The notes under the pieces were generated by a model. That model saw only the letters and a program-made list of their open reading frames with translations, ran no database searches and was not told the origin of the DNA. The translations under genes and the position numbers were made by a program. Positions 36,434 to 46,368 of a stretch of DNA of 64,000 nt are shown in pieces. Every line of letters starts with the position of its first letter. Within the stretch, counting starts at the first letter, position 1. The stretch is from contig NZ_JAKGRW010000054.1 of the NCBI RefSeq assembly GCF_021555175.1, positions 1 to 64,000 of the forward strand. Direction: 5' to 3'. The stretch comes from Nocardioides alcanivorans. GTDB taxonomy: Bacteria; Actinomycetota; Actinomycetes; Propionibacteriales; Nocardioidaceae.

Positions 36434-36798
36434 ATGGCTTGGGTGCATGCGTTTGTCGACGTCCCTGCCGACCAGCACATGGCGGTCGGCGGGTTCTGGG
36501 CGTAAGTGCTGGGCTGGCCGGTCGGTGCTCCTTGGCCCGGGCATCCGGAGCTGCAGAGCTTCGAGCCGCCGCAGGGTGCGCCCTATGTCCAGCTCCAACG
36601 CATCGATGGGCCGCCGCGGGTTCACCTGGATCTTGAGGCGGGTTCCCCGGGGGCGATGGCGGCCGGGGCCTTGGACCTGGGAGCCGAGATCGTCGCTGGC
36701 CATGACCGTTGGGCTACGTTGCGCTCGCCCGGGGGCTTCCGTTCTGCGTCACGCGGAACTCGCCTCTGCGGACCGTTCGCCGGGACCTGGCACTGTGA
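36434..36798 (+). pseudogene. VOC (glyoxalase-like) protein with an internal stop and a frameshift
   Basis: Remnant or misread gene of about 121 residues. The start MAWVHAFVDVPADQHMAVGG fits a VOC domain. TAA at 36503 interrupts what should read FWA-x-VLGWPVGAPWPGHP. The second half continues in the same frame (YVQLQRIDGPPRVHLDLEA) until GGGGG at 36731. There one more G restores SPGGLPFCVTRNS and the stop at 36796. One nonsense codon plus one indel is more damage than neighbours show, but a base-call error remains possible. Confidence 0.6.
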
Positions 36799-36832
36799 GG
36801 TACTGCCGGCCCGAGCTCGGCGGCCCTCCTGG

Positions 36833-38376
36833 TCAGCGTGCCTGCTCGGACAACTTCGCCTTGATGTCGGTCTTCAACACCTTGCCGACCTTGGACCGCG
36901 GGAGGTCCTCCCAGACCTCGATCTGCTTGGGCGTCTTGACGCTGCCGATGCGCTCCTTCACGAAGGCCCGGACCTCCTCGGGACTCACGGCCCGACCGGG
37001 CCGGAGCTGGAGGACGGCGGTGAGCCGCTCGCCCCACTTGTCGTCCGGCAGGCCGATGACGGCGCAGTCCGCGACGGCCGGGTGCGACATCAGGGCCTGC
37101 TCGACCTCGGTGGAGTAGACGTTGAAGCCACCGGTGATCACCATGTCCTTCGCGCGGTCGACGACGTGGAGGAAACCCTCTTCGTCGACGTACCCGATGT
37201 CGCCTGTGTGGTGCCAGCCGTACGCCGATGCCTCGGCCGTGGCCTCGGGGTTCTTGAAGTAGCCCCGCATCACCAGGGAGCTCCGAACCACGATCTCGCC
37301 CCGCCCACCCGGCGGCAGCTGGCTGCCGTCGTCGGCCATGATGGCGAGGGTGACGAGTGGGGCCGGTCGGCCCGCCGACGACAGTCGCTCGGTGGCGATG
37401 GAGCCGTCGGGGTGGAAGTGGTCACGGGGGCCATCGTCGAGATCATCATCGGTGCCTCGGTCTGGCCGAAGAGCTGCGCCATCACGGGGCCGATCCGGGT
37501 GAGCGCCTCCTCGAGCCGGCGCGCGGACATCGGTGCCGCGCCGTACCAGAAACACTGAAGGCTCGAGAGGTCCGCGGCCTTCAGCGAAGGGTGGTCCAGC
37601 ACCATGTAGATCAACGTGGGTGGCAAGAAGGTGTGGCTCACCCGATGGTCGCCGATTTCCTGGAGGAATTCTCCGACTTCAGGTTTGCGCATCACGACCA
37701 CCGAGCCTCCCGAGGCGAGCACGGGGAAGCACAGCACCCCGGCTGCGTGGGTCAGCGGCGCGAGGGCCAGGTAGACGGGTCGCTCGGGCGGATCCGGCCA
37801 CGGATAGCCCATCAGGGTGATCGCGGTCATCGTCTCCAGGTTGGCGCCGGTGAGCATCACGCCCTTGGGGCGTCCGGTGGTGCCACCGGTGCCGACGATC
37901 ATGGCCAGGTCGTCATCAGCAGGACGGTCGACCTCCTCGGTCCCGGCCGCAAGGAAGTCGTCCCAGCCGAGGGCCCACTCCGGCGCCTCGTCGAGGCACA
38001 CCAGGGTCGTGAGTCCCGGCAGGTCACCGCGGATCTGGTCGACCAGGTCGATGAATGCAGCCTGGAAGATGAGGGCAGTGCATTCGAAGAGCTCGAGCAG
38101 GTCCCGGTTCTCGCTGGCTTCGTTGCGCGGGTTGATGGGGCACCACACGGCGCCGGCGCGGCTGATCCCGAAGACGCTGGTGAAGGCGATCGGGTCGTTG
38201 GCGGAGAGGATTGCCACCTTCTGGCCCGCCGCGACGCCCCGTGCCGCGAGGGCGGAGGCGATCTGCCCGGCGAGTGCCTGCGTGTCGCCGTAGGTCCACG
38301 TCTGCCCGTCGCAGACCAGACAGGGTGCGTCGATCCCCAACGACGCGCCCTTGTCGAGGTAGTCGATCAGCCGCAC
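36833..38376 (-). CDS. AMP-forming acyl-CoA synthetase, one frameshift
   Basis: ANL-superfamily ligase of about 514 residues. The GTG at 38376 opens VRLIDYLDKGASLGIDAP. Signatures are VGTGGTTGRPKGVMLTGANL, FGQTEAPMMI, the hinge WHHTGDIGYVDEEGF, VITGGFNVYSTEVEQALM and Lys in SKVGKVLKTDIKAKL. The frame breaks near 37428: GGGGG on the plus strand needs one more G (MAPRDHFHPDG). It follows the saccharopine-dehydrogenase-like gene by 9 bases on the same strand. The acid activated is unknown; this is not FadD3 or FadD19. Confidence 0.86.
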
Positions 38377-38385
38377 CGTCCCTCC

Positions 38386-39513
38386 TCAGCCGTCGATGGT
38401 CAGGACGGGTTCGGCGACGAGGCCGAACGCGCGCAGTTGACCGAGCAGCTCCCGGTGGCCGAAGGCCTTGCAGCCGGAGGCGAAACCGGTGCGGAGAGGC
38501 GGTTGCTGGAGCAACGAGTACGCCGCGTACGCCTGCAGGAGGCCGGTCTGCTTGTAGTTCTGGTTGCCGTGGATCACGCAGTGCGCACGACCGAGTGGGC
38601 CGGAGGCATGCACGGAGTCGAGTGACTTGTTGAGCCGCGGGTTCTCCCGAGGGGGCATCTGGTTCATGACCTGGGCCGCGGTCTCGGTCAGTGCTGCGTC
38701 ACGCTCGGCCTCGGACATGTCCTTGGTTGCTTCGAGTGCTCCAGCGACGATCTGCGGGACTCCGTGCATCAGCGCGGCGTTGAACACTCCGCCTTGGGCC
38801 TTGCAGTTGGCGACGCGCGGGTCCTTGCGATACCAGACCGGGTGCGACGTGCCGCCCCACGGCAGTGACTGAGCGAGTTCGTGCTGACCGGGTACGACGA
38901 GGGGCACCAGACCCTGCGCGGGGTCGAACTCGACGTACTCGTTCTGCTGGAGGTAGTGGGCGCGCGAGGTGGCGGCGTTGACGAGGATGGTCTGGGTCGA
39001 GGCGATGGTCGGCGAACCGCCCCAGAACACGGCGATGTCGAGGGTGTCGAGGCCGGGGCGCTCCAAGCACAACTCGGCGGCGATCTCGCCGGTGGTGTAC
39101 ATCTGCGCCAGGCCAGGGGAGAGCAGCAGCCCGGCGGCGGCGAAGTCCGCGCCGTACTTCTCCTCGCAGGTGATCAGCCAGTCCTGTTCACCCGTGGTGT
39201 CGAGGTAGTGCGTCCCAGCGGCGAGGCAGGCCTCGACGACGACAGGGCCGTGCTTGCTGAACGGTCCGACGGTGTTGCAGACGACGGAGGCGTCACGGAA
39301 GAGCTCAGTGAGGGCGGCGACGTCGTGATCCACCTGGACGACCTCGTAGTCGGCGGTCTCGATGCCGGCGACGCTCGACTCCATCGAGGCGGTCAGCTTG
39401 TCGGCGCTGCGTCCGGCGGCGACGAAGGGGACGCCGAACTCGCGCAGGTATTCACAGACCAGCCGACCGGTGTAGCCGGAGGCGCCGTAGACGATGACGG
39501 GTTTGCTGCTCAT
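38386..39513 (-). CDS. Saccharopine-dehydrogenase-like NAD(P)-binding protein
   Basis: Intact 375-residue protein with an N-terminal Rossmann domain: VIVYGASGYTGRLVCEYLREF (GxSGxTG) and VVCNTVGPFSKHGPVVVEAC. It belongs to the saccharopine dehydrogenase/trans-acting enoyl reductase superfamily, and probably to the DUF5938 branch. The reaction is not known. It lies between the SDR and the acyl-CoA synthetase genes on one strand with short gaps, an apparent three-gene operon next to a divergent TetR gene. Confidence 0.75.
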   Translation of the reverse strand: MSSKPVIVYGASGYTGRLVCEYLREFGVPFVAAGRSADKLTASMESSVAGIETADYEVVQVDHDVAALTELFRDASVVCNTVGPFSKHGPVVVEACLAAGTHYLDTTGEQDWLITCEEKYGADFAAAGLLLSPGLAQMYTTGEIAAELCLERPGLDTLDIAVFWGGSPTIASTQTILVNAATSRAHYLQQNEYVEFDPAQGLVPLVVPGQHELAQSLPWGGTSHPVWYRKDPRVANCKAQGGVFNAALMHGVPQIVAGALEATKDMSEAERDAALTETAAQVMNQMPPRENPRLNKSLDSVHASGPLGRAHCVIHGNQNYKQTGLLQAYAAYSLLQQPPLRTGFASGCKAFGHRELLGQLRAFGLVAEPVLTIDG

Positions 39514-39522
39514 GTTGTCTCC

Positions 39523-40310
39523 TCACATTCCCATTCCGCCGTCGACCGCGAGGCCGGCGCCGTTGATGAACTTGGCGTTGTCCGAGGCCAGGAAGACGAC
39601 CGCGTCCGCGATCTCCTCCTCAGTGGCCAGCCGGCCCGACGGTGTCAGCTCGACCACGCCGCCGACGGCCTCCTCGGGGAGGGAAACAGCCCGAGCGTCG
39701 TCATCTCATTGGCGAGACCGGCGCCCATCTCGTTGGGCACCAGGCCGGGATAGATGCAGTTGACGCGTACGCCGAGGCCCAACTTGCCGCTCTCCATGGC
39801 GGCCACCCGGGTGAGGCGGTCGACTGCGGACTTGGACGCAGAGTAGGCGGAGAGGGCGGGAAAGGCGATGGTGGCGGCGACGGAGGAGATGTTGATGACG
39901 ACGCCGCCGTGGCCGGCCGCGCCGCCGGGGCCCATGGCGCGGAAGGCGTGCTTGATGCCGAGGGACGTGCCGACCACGTTGACGTCGAAGATCCGCCTCA
40001 GCACCTCGGGGTCCAGGTCGAGGAACAGGCCTGCGATCTCGATGCCGGCATTGTTGACGAGGATGTCGAGGCCGCCGAGTTGCTCGACTGCCGCGGTGAC
40101 GGCCGAGTCCCACGAGGCATCGTCGGTCACGTCGAGGTGGACGAACGGACCACCGATCGACGAGGCGACCTCCTGGCCCTTCTCGTCCTGCACGTCGGCG
40201 ATGGCGACGGTGGCACCGGCGGCGGTGAGGAACTCCGCGAACTTCTTGCCCAGGCCTTGGGCGCCGCCCGTCACCAACGCCTTTCGGCCGGACAGTTGGG
40301 GTTCGGTCAT
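39523..40310 (-). CDS. Short-chain dehydrogenase, one frameshift
   Basis: Classical SDR of about 262 residues. The ATG at 40310 (MTEPQLSGRKALVTGG) is nine bases after AAGGAG. TGGAQGLG binds NAD(P), NNAG is present, and the catalytic SSVAATIAFPALSAYSASK is complete. The frame breaks near 39693: GGGG on the plus strand needs one more G. The repaired end (EEIADAVVFLASDN and AVDGGMGM) is a normal SDR terminus. It is first gene of the operon and divergent from TetR, with palindromic sites between. The substrate is unknown. Confidence 0.85.
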
Positions 40311-40362
40311 GGGAGCGATCTCCTTCGACTCAGGGGTGATGTGCGCCACACAACTCTGTTTA

Positions 40363-40378
40363 CTTGACGACTGTCAAG
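40363..40378. promoter_or_regulatory. Palindromic operator candidate for the adjacent TetR regulator
   Basis: CTTGACGACTGTCAAG has six-base inverted arms around GACT. A second CTTGAC (40385) and GTCAAG (40417) follow within 45 bases. On the minus strand TTGACA here could be the -35 box of the SDR promoter. Confidence 0.5.
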
Positions 40379-40452
40379 ACTTTCCTTGACATTTGACCGG
40401 AAAATGCCGGACAACTGTCAAGGGCATGAAGTGCCGGGTAGTGTCGGCTCCC

Positions 40453-41067
40453 ATGACGACCACCACTGCTCGTCGTACGCCTGCGGACAAGCACGACGAA
40501 CGACGACGCGCCCTCGCTGAGTCGGCCCTGCGCACGCTGGGCGATCTGGGCTACGCCCGGGCGAGTCTGCGGGAGATCGCCAACAACTCGGAGTTCTCCC
40601 ACGGTGTCGTCCACTACTACTTCGAGGACAAGCTCGATCTGATCGTCTACTGCGTGCGGCACTACAAGGCCACGTGCGTGCATCGCTACGACGACGTGGT
40701 GGCGGAGGCGACGACCGCAGACGGACTCGCGGCGGCGTTCGCCGCGAAGTTGGTCCAGACGATCGTCGACGAGGCGCCGATGCACCGGCTCTGGTACGAC
40801 CTCCGGGCACAGAGCATGTTCGAAGCGACCCTGCGCGAAGCCGTCCTGCAGATCGACCAGACGCTCGAGGAGATGGTCTGGCGGGTTGTCAGCACCTACG
40901 CGGATCTGGCCGGCCGCGAGCCGGCGCTCACGCCTCGGGTGACCTACGGAATGCTCGACGGGCTCTTCCAGCAGGCCCTGTTGGGACATGTCTGTGATCG
41001 GGCGGGAGCGCTCGACGAACTGAGGCGTGAAGTGCACACCCTCATGCCGATGTTGCTCTCGCGCTGA
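40453..41067 (+). CDS. TetR-family transcriptional regulator
   Basis: Intact 204-residue regulator starting MTTTTARRTPADKHDERRR. The helix-turn-helix is in LGYARASLREIANNSEFSHGVVHYYF (residues about 30-55), followed by an all-helical ligand domain with ACVHRYDD-like and LQIDQTLEEMVWRV segments. It is divergent from the SDR operon and separated by palindromes, so it probably represses that operon and itself. The inducer is unknown; an acyl-CoA is plausible given the genes. Confidence 0.85.
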   Translation: MTTTTARRTPADKHDERRRALAESALRTLGDLGYARASLREIANNSEFSHGVVHYYFEDKLDLIVYCVRHYKATCVHRYDDVVAEATTADGLAAAFAAKLVQTIVDEAPMHRLWYDLRAQSMFEATLREAVLQIDQTLEEMVWRVVSTYADLAGREPALTPRVTYGMLDGLFQQALLGHVCDRAGALDELRREVHTLMPMLLSR

Positions 41068-41078
41068 GCCAGCGGTGG

Positions 41079-41612
41079 TCAGCCAGCGAGCGCGGCAGCG
41101 ACTGCCGGACGTACGCCGGGCGGCACGTTGGATCGGGGCCGGAACCTGGACAGGGGTAGGTAGCCGTGCTCCTGCACCACGTGGGAGATGTTGGAGAGCA
41201 TCGATTCCAGCTGGTCGCCGCTGCGGCCGGTCTTGTCGGTGATGTCGGCGAGCACCCGATCCCGGTTGAGCGCCTCTCCGTTGTGCTCGGCTTGCAGCAT
41301 CGCGAGATAGCCCGCAACGGCGACCGTGATCTCGTCCTCGCGCCCGGTGCGTCGCGCCGGCGCGGGCAAGGGCGTGTCGTCGGACAGACTCCAGTCGCCG
41401 TTCTTCTCGATGGAGAGTGCGCCGTCGTCAGCGAGAGCGACCGCGGCCGTGTGCAGGTCGAGTTGCCACGTGTAGAAGAGATCGCCGCGTGAACGCAGTT
41501 CGGGTTCGTGGTGCGTCCAGACGTGCTTGGCCACCTGCAGTGGCGAGGCGATCCGGCCGGTTGCGGCCAGGGCCTCGATGATCCATGAGCCGATGAGGGA
41601 GTTGCGTGTCAC
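41079..41612 (-). CDS. Hypothetical protein
   Basis: Intact 177-residue protein from the GTG at 41612 (VTRNSLIGSWIIEALAATG). The N-terminal half looks like a winged-helix arrangement (PLQVAKHVWTHHEPELRSRG, then a beta-hairpin-like DDGALSIEKNGDWSLSDD). A second helical half ends in PLSRFRPRSNVPPGVRPAV. No enzyme motif is seen. It is convergent with the TetR gene and divergent from the DksA-like gene. A DNA-binding or restriction-accessory role is only a guess. Confidence 0.6.
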   Translation of the reverse strand: MTRNSLIGSWIIEALAATGRIASPLQVAKHVWTHHEPELRSRGDLFYTWQLDLHTAAVALADDGALSIEKNGDWSLSDDTPLPAPARRTGREDEITVAVAGYLAMLQAEHNGEALNRDRVLADITDKTGRSGDQLESMLSNISHVVQEHGYLPLSRFRPRSNVPPGVRPAVAAALAG

Positions 41613-41689
41613 GTGGCCAGCCTGCCAGCAGTGAAGCAACGCCAGGTGGAGGGCCTACGGTCTCGTCCGGATCATGGCCCGGGAGCACA

Positions 41690-42052
41690 ATGAGGGCCAT
41701 GGATGTCGACGCCGCACGTGCACGACTGGAGATGAAGCGCGACGAGACCTGTCAGCGGCGAGCCAGCCTGACGCATGAATTCGATGCAGTGGTTGCCGCT
41801 TCGGTGGATGACAACGCAGACGATGAGCATGACCCCGAAGGCGCGACCATTGCCTTCGAGCGCTCCCGGATCGGGGCGCTCGTCCGCCAGGCGGACGAGC
41901 AGTTGGGAGAGATCGAGGCGGCTGAACGACGAGTCGACGACGGCACCTACGGAATCTGCGAGACGTGCGGCCAGCCCATCGACGAAGGACGCCTTGAGGC
42001 CCGGCCAGTTGCGCGTACCTGCATCAACTGCGCCGCGAAGCCGCAGCGCTGA
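41690..42052 (+). CDS. DksA/TraR-type zinc-finger protein
   Basis: Intact 120-residue protein. The ATG at 41690 follows GGGAG; a second in-frame ATG lies at 41699. A helical N-terminus (residues about 4-80) is followed by a C4 zinc finger, CETCGQPIDEGRLEARPVAR then TCINC, the DksA/TraR signature. E. coli DksA modulates RNA polymerase with ppGpp; for short actinobacterial homologues that role is not proven. It ends 6 bases before the transporter gene. Confidence 0.83.
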   Translation: MRAMDVDAARARLEMKRDETCQRRASLTHEFDAVVAASVDDNADDEHDPEGATIAFERSRIGALVRQADEQLGEIEAAERRVDDGTYGICETCGQPIDEGRLEARPVARTCINCAAKPQR

Positions 42053-42058
42053 GGAGCG

Positions 42059-43204
42059 ATGAACGGGGCACGTCAGCCGCGGTGCGCCGTACCTTCGGCG
42101 GCGGCGCGCGTGAGGCGGCACAATCGGAGTGTGGCCGACACCTTCCAGCACAGATTCATGCAGGCGCTGAGGGGACTGACACCTGGCTACTTCGCCTTGG
42201 TGATGGCCACCGGGATCATCTCGGTGGGGTTGGACCTGATGGGACACCCCACGCTGTCTCGGACGCTGCTGGCGGTGGCGGGCGTCGCCTACGTCGCTCT
42301 GGTCGTGCTGTTCGTCTGGCGAGTTGTCGCCTTTCGCGCCGAGGTTGTCGATGACTTCCTCGACCCGCGCCGCGCCTTCGGTTTCTTCACTTTCGTCGCC
42401 GCGACCAACGTGGTGGGCGTCCGCCTCGGCCTTGAGGGTGAGTACGTCGCGACTGCCGTCCTGCTCGGCGTGGCGGGTCTGGCGTGGATGGTGCTCGGTT
42501 ATGTGGTGCCGTGGACAGCGGTGTTGGGGCGGCGCGACCGTCCTGTCGTCGCCACGGCCAACGGAACGTGGTTCATCTGGGTGGTCGCCAGTCAGTCAGT
42601 GGCTGTGTCGGCGGCAACGATCGAACCGGTGTATGACGACGCTCGTCGCGAGCTCGCGGTGCTCGCGGTCGTCTGTTGGTCTGTAGGGGTCTTCCTCTAT
42701 GCAGCGGCTGGGATCATGGTTGCGCTCCGGTTGATGCTCTATGCCTTTGGGCCGGAGGAGCTCACGCCTCCCTATTGGGTCGCCATGGGCGCGCTGTCGA
42801 TCACCGTGCTCGCAGGTGCTCGCATCGTGGAAATGGCGGACGCCCCCATGGTGGCAGTGACGAGGGATCTCATCGCGGGTCTGGCGGTGATGTTCTGGGC
42901 GTTCGCGACTTGGCTCATCCCGGTGTTGGTGGCGGCCGGTTGGTGGCGGCACGTCCGTCATCGGATCCCGCTCAGCTACGACGCGACCTTGTGGAGCATG
43001 GTCTTCCCGGTCGGCATGTATGGCGTGGCGGGGATCTATCTCGGCCAAGCCGACCATTTGCCGGTGGTGGAGCACCTCGGCCACGCAGGCATGTGGTGCG
43101 CCTTCGTCATCTGGCTGGTGGTGATGGTGGCGATGCTGACACATCTCGCGAACACGGTCTTCACCTCGCGCTCGCTGCCGCGGGTCCCCGACCCGGCATC
43201 CTGA
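42059..43204 (+). CDS. TDT-family transporter (tellurite-resistance/dicarboxylate type)
   Basis: Intact membrane protein of up to 381 residues with about ten hydrophobic helices, of the TDT/SLAC1 channel-like family. GLTPGYFALVMATGIISVGL near the N-terminus is the typical first helix, and each later helix has small-residue patches (VASQSVAVSAATIEPVYD). An alternative GTG start at 42131 (VADTFQHRFMQAL) would remove 24 residues; GAGGAG precedes 42059 closely. The cargo could be an anion, sulfite or tellurite; sequence does not decide. It is convergent with the HNH gene. Confidence 0.8.
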   Translation: MNGARQPRCAVPSAAARVRRHNRSVADTFQHRFMQALRGLTPGYFALVMATGIISVGLDLMGHPTLSRTLLAVAGVAYVALVVLFVWRVVAFRAEVVDDFLDPRRAFGFFTFVAATNVVGVRLGLEGEYVATAVLLGVAGLAWMVLGYVVPWTAVLGRRDRPVVATANGTWFIWVVASQSVAVSAATIEPVYDDARRELAVLAVVCWSVGVFLYAAAGIMVALRLMLYAFGPEELTPPYWVAMGALSITVLAGARIVEMADAPMVAVTRDLIAGLAVMFWAFATWLIPVLVAAGWWRHVRHRIPLSYDATLWSMVFPVGMYGVAGIYLGQADHLPVVEHLGHAGMWCAFVIWLVVMVAMLTHLANTVFTSRSLPRVPDPAS

Positions 43205-43268
43205 GACCACCCTCGGTGGTCGAGCTTGTCGAGACCATCCGTCAGCGGCCCTGTCGAGACCAGCCTTG

Positions 43269-44980
43269 TCAGGCGGCGTGGTTGAAGGGGTTGAGGGGTC
43301 GGGTGGTGCGTTGTCGGGTGGCGGTGCGTGGGCTGGCGGTCGGGGTGTCTGCTCGTGCCATCGGGGTCGGTTGATGAGTGCTTCGGCGACCTGGGGGTCG
43401 ATCTGCTGGCTGCCGGTGTGGTTGACGAGGAATGCCTGGTGGTGGGGTGTGGTCCATACGTATTCGCCGGGTCCGGTTTGTGTGGCCCGGTAGCCGGCGT
43501 GGGTTTTGTAGCGGTGGTGGCGCCTGCCGAGGGGGCCGGCGTTGTCGGTCCCTGTCTGCCCGTCGGTGCGGCCTGGACCGGCTGGCTGGTCGGGCTGGTC
43601 GGGTTGGTAGGGGTGGACGTGGTCGTAGTCGAGTCGTCTGTTGGTGGAGTTGGCCCAGGGCCAGTAGTCGCCGCCGATGGTGAGGTGCACCCGCTCCTTC
43701 AACGACTCGGGGTGTTCGTAGGCGGTGGCACGGATCTTGTCGTGGAGGTCGACCACCGGCTTCACCGTGACCGTCGCGCCGGCGAGGAGGCCGTGCAGTT
43801 GGGCCAGGGTCATCGCGCCCAGCCCTTCGACCCTCGCGACACCGACGGTGCCGTGCAGGGCTGTTTCGTGGAGGTGGACGTAGAGGCTGTGCTTGGGCCG
43901 CAGGATGCTCCAGTCGACCTCGCTCAGGCGGTCGAGGAGGTCGGCGGGGAACGCGATCGCCTTGTTCAACGGCCGGTCGTGGCCAGGCAAGTCGTTCACC
44001 GCACCCATCACCGCGCCCATCACCGCGTCCGTGGCTGCTCCTGTTTGTGCGGCTGCGGGGGTGTTGTTGTCCTCGTCCTCGCGCGAACTGTTGCCGGGGC
44101 CGCACGGCTCGTCCTCGGTGGGCTCGGCTTCACAGTCGTTGCCGCGTCCGGTGGGTTCGGTTCCGGTGGGTTCGGGTCCGGTGGGTGGGGTGGGGTTCCA
44201 GGGGTCGTGGGGGAGGTGGGGGTCGAGGTTGCCGTGGGGGTCGGTGTTCGCGGTCAGTAGTGCGAGGAGTTCGGCGGGGCGGGCGAGGTAGCCGAGTGCT
44301 TTGGCTCGTAGTTCGTCGGGGGTGTGGTTGTCGTGGCGGGTTTTGAGGATGTCGGCGACTCGGGTGACGGTGGCTTCGACGTAGGTGGCGTCCCCGGCCT
44401 CGAGTCGGGCGATGAGGGTGCGTAGGCCGTGTTCGTCGGTTTGGCCGAGGTTGACGTAGCGGCGCTTCTTCTCGGTTTCGACGCGGGTGTTGTGGAGGTC
44501 GGGGTCGGCTTCGATGATCTTGGCGGCGGTGATGTCGAGGATCCGTCCGGTGCCTTCGCGGTCCAGGATGGGGGCGATGGCGGTGTCGACCAGACCGACT
44601 GCTGTGTGGGGGAGGTGGCGGGTGAGGCGGGCGATCTTGCGGACCACCCACACGTCCACGACGGCGTGTTGGGTTTTGGCCCAGATCGACGGGAGTCGGT
44701 GGCGTAGGTCCAACACGTCGGCGGTGGCGTTGATGGTGGCCATCACGCCGGTGTGGCGGGCCAGGGCGATCTCGCCCATGGCGTGGTCTTGCACCCCGGG
44801 TGTTCCTTCGCCGCCGGGGTGGATCAACGGACCGGACCCAGGTCCGTCGCCGGAGTGGACATCAGCCCACGCGGCGAGCACCTCGAGTTCGGCGACTTCT
44901 TCGAGCCGGCGTCGGTGCAGTGTCTCGGCGGCAGCCTGCAGCAGGTCGACTGCTGCGGTGTCTGCTGAGATGCCGGTCAT
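43269..44980 (-). CDS. DUF222 domain HNH endonuclease-like protein, one frameshift near the end
   Basis: Protein of about 570 residues. The N-terminal DUF222 region (HSGDGPGSGPLIHPGGEG, LPSIWAKTQHAVVDVWVVRK, LDITAAKIIEADPDL) is followed by a Pro/Thr-rich linker and a C-terminal HNH-like part (DYDHVHPYQPDQ, then HHRYKTHAGYRATQTG). The frame shifts near 43295, where GGGG needs one more base so that the protein ends PLNPFNHAA at 43269. Read without repair it would run through most of the convergent transporter gene, which is not believable. Many such genes occur per actinobacterial genome. No inteins or transposition partners were seen. Confidence 0.8.
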
Positions 44981-45593
44981 CTTCGCTGCTCCTCACCTGT
45001 TCCGACGGGGGTGGTTGATGTGGTGTGGTCAGTGTTTCAGGAGGCTCCGACACCGTGATCTTGTCGAACCCCCGGGCCGCTGACTGGGCTGGTGAAGTCA
45101 GGTTGGCAAGGACCCCCGACACCACGCCCCGGCCGGGGACGACAACCCGTACCCGCGCACCGGACCCCAGCCCCCGAACAGCACCGACAACGCCACCTTG
45201 ACATCAGGCCCCGGCAACACGGCGACGGCAGCACGGCGACGGCTTGAGAGGCCCTCCACCCGCCGCGGGCTCGTGGGAAGCGGAACGACAGAAGAGCCGT
45301 CCGGCCCGCTGCCACCACCGCCGTCGCCGGAGGAGTCGTCCCGCCGCCGGTCGGAAGCGTTGCCCAGCGTCCGGACGAGGACAATCCACAACCGGCCGCG
45401 CACCACCTCGCCTACGGTCGACGACAGGCCCACCGTCGGGGCCTGGATGGGACCCGGCCACGATCGGAGCGCTCTCGGCCATGATCGGGGCGCTCTCGGC
45501 CACGATCGGAGCGCTCTCGGCCACGATCGGGGCGCTCTCGGCCACGACCATCCTGCGGGCCTGCAGAACCGGCGGATCTTCGTCCGGGCCACA
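44981..45593. other. Long intergenic region with a tandem repeat, no convincing gene
   Basis: About 610 bases between divergent HNH and NUDIX genes. It is GC-rich with reading frames open on both strands, but none shows a family match or a good start. Most look like low-complexity Arg/Pro/Ser shadows. The only structure found is the 21-base tandem repeat at 45460. Confidence 0.6.
45460..45543. repeat. Four tandem 21-base repeats upstream of the NUDIX gene
   Basis: Units of 21 bases start at 45460, 45481, 45502 and 45523. Each has the shape A(C/T)GATCGG(A/G)GCGCTC followed by TCGGCC; the A/G position alternates (A, G, A, G). The length keeps one reading frame open on either strand. A partial fifth copy (ACGACC) follows. 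Confidence 0.9.
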
Positions 45594-46341
45594 ATGGCCG
45601 GCATGCTCCCCGACGTGCCCGCGCCCCTGCCCTACGACGACGTCTTGCGCGAGCGGGTGCAGGCCAACCTGGCCGGTCACCTCCGCAGGACCGCGGCGAC
45701 CGACGGCAGGCGCCATGCAGCGGTCGCCATCGTCCTCGTCGACTCGGAGGTGGGGAGGACCGTGTCGATCCGGCTCCGTGGGACATCCGGGACATGGACC
45801 AGATCCCCGGCGGCTCCCAGGGCTTGGACGGGCGGATGGAGAACGTGTCGGGCGGAGCTGCCTTCCTGCTCTGCCGCCGTTCGTCACGACTGCGAAGCCA
45901 TCCGGCCCAGTGGGCGCTGCCCGGCGGGCGCATCGACGAGGGAGAGGATCCGATCGCTGCGGCCATCCGCGAGACCGACGAGGAACTCGGCGTACGGCTG
46001 GGGCCCGACGACGTGTTGGGACTCATGGACGACTACCCGACGCGCTCCGGCTACGTGATCACCCCGGTCGTGCTCTGGGGTGGCGGTCGACTCGACCTGC
46101 GGCCGTCGCCGGACGAGGTGCTGGCTGCCTACCGGATCGGCCTGCACAACCTGCTGCGAGCCGACTCCCCACGTTTCATCGACATCCCCGAGAGCGACCG
46201 CCCCGTCGTGCAGATCCCCTTGGGCAACGACCTCATCCACGCGCCGACTGGCGCCGTGGTCCTCCAACTTCGGCGCCTCGGCCTCGAGGGGATCCGACGC
46301 GGGTGGACGACCTCGAGCAGCCGACCTTCGCCTGGCGCTGA
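45594..46341 (+). CDS. NUDIX hydrolase (CoA pyrophosphatase-like), two frameshifts
   Basis: Protein of about 249 residues after repair. The start is MAGMLPDVPAPLPYDDVLRE (an ATG nine bases downstream is also possible). The NUDIX box GRIDEGEDPIAAAIRETDEE then LG is complete (G-x5-E-x7-REx2EE). The ending GDPTRVDDLEQPTFAWR is typical of actinobacterial CoA-pyrophosphatase-like NUDIX proteins. One G is missing near 45752 (GGGG) and another near 46288 (GGGG). It hydrolyses a nucleoside diphosphate derivative, possibly CoA; the substrate is inferred only. Confidence 0.82.
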
Positions 46342-46368
46342 CCAGACCGCCCCGACCCAAGGAGAGCC

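Noticed and set aside
40386..40415. A clear -35/-10 promoter for the TetR gene
   Set aside because: TTGACA is present but no convincing -10 box was found at 16-18 bases, so only the palindrome is reported.
42596..43268. C-terminal extension of the HNH protein into the transporter region
   Set aside because: The open frame there is antisense to a well-supported TDT transporter; one added base gives a natural stop at 43269.
43269..44980. DUF222/HNH gene as part of a mobile intron or phage
   Set aside because: No transposase, integrase, reverse transcriptase or repeats flank it; such genes are ordinary multicopy genes in actinobacteria.
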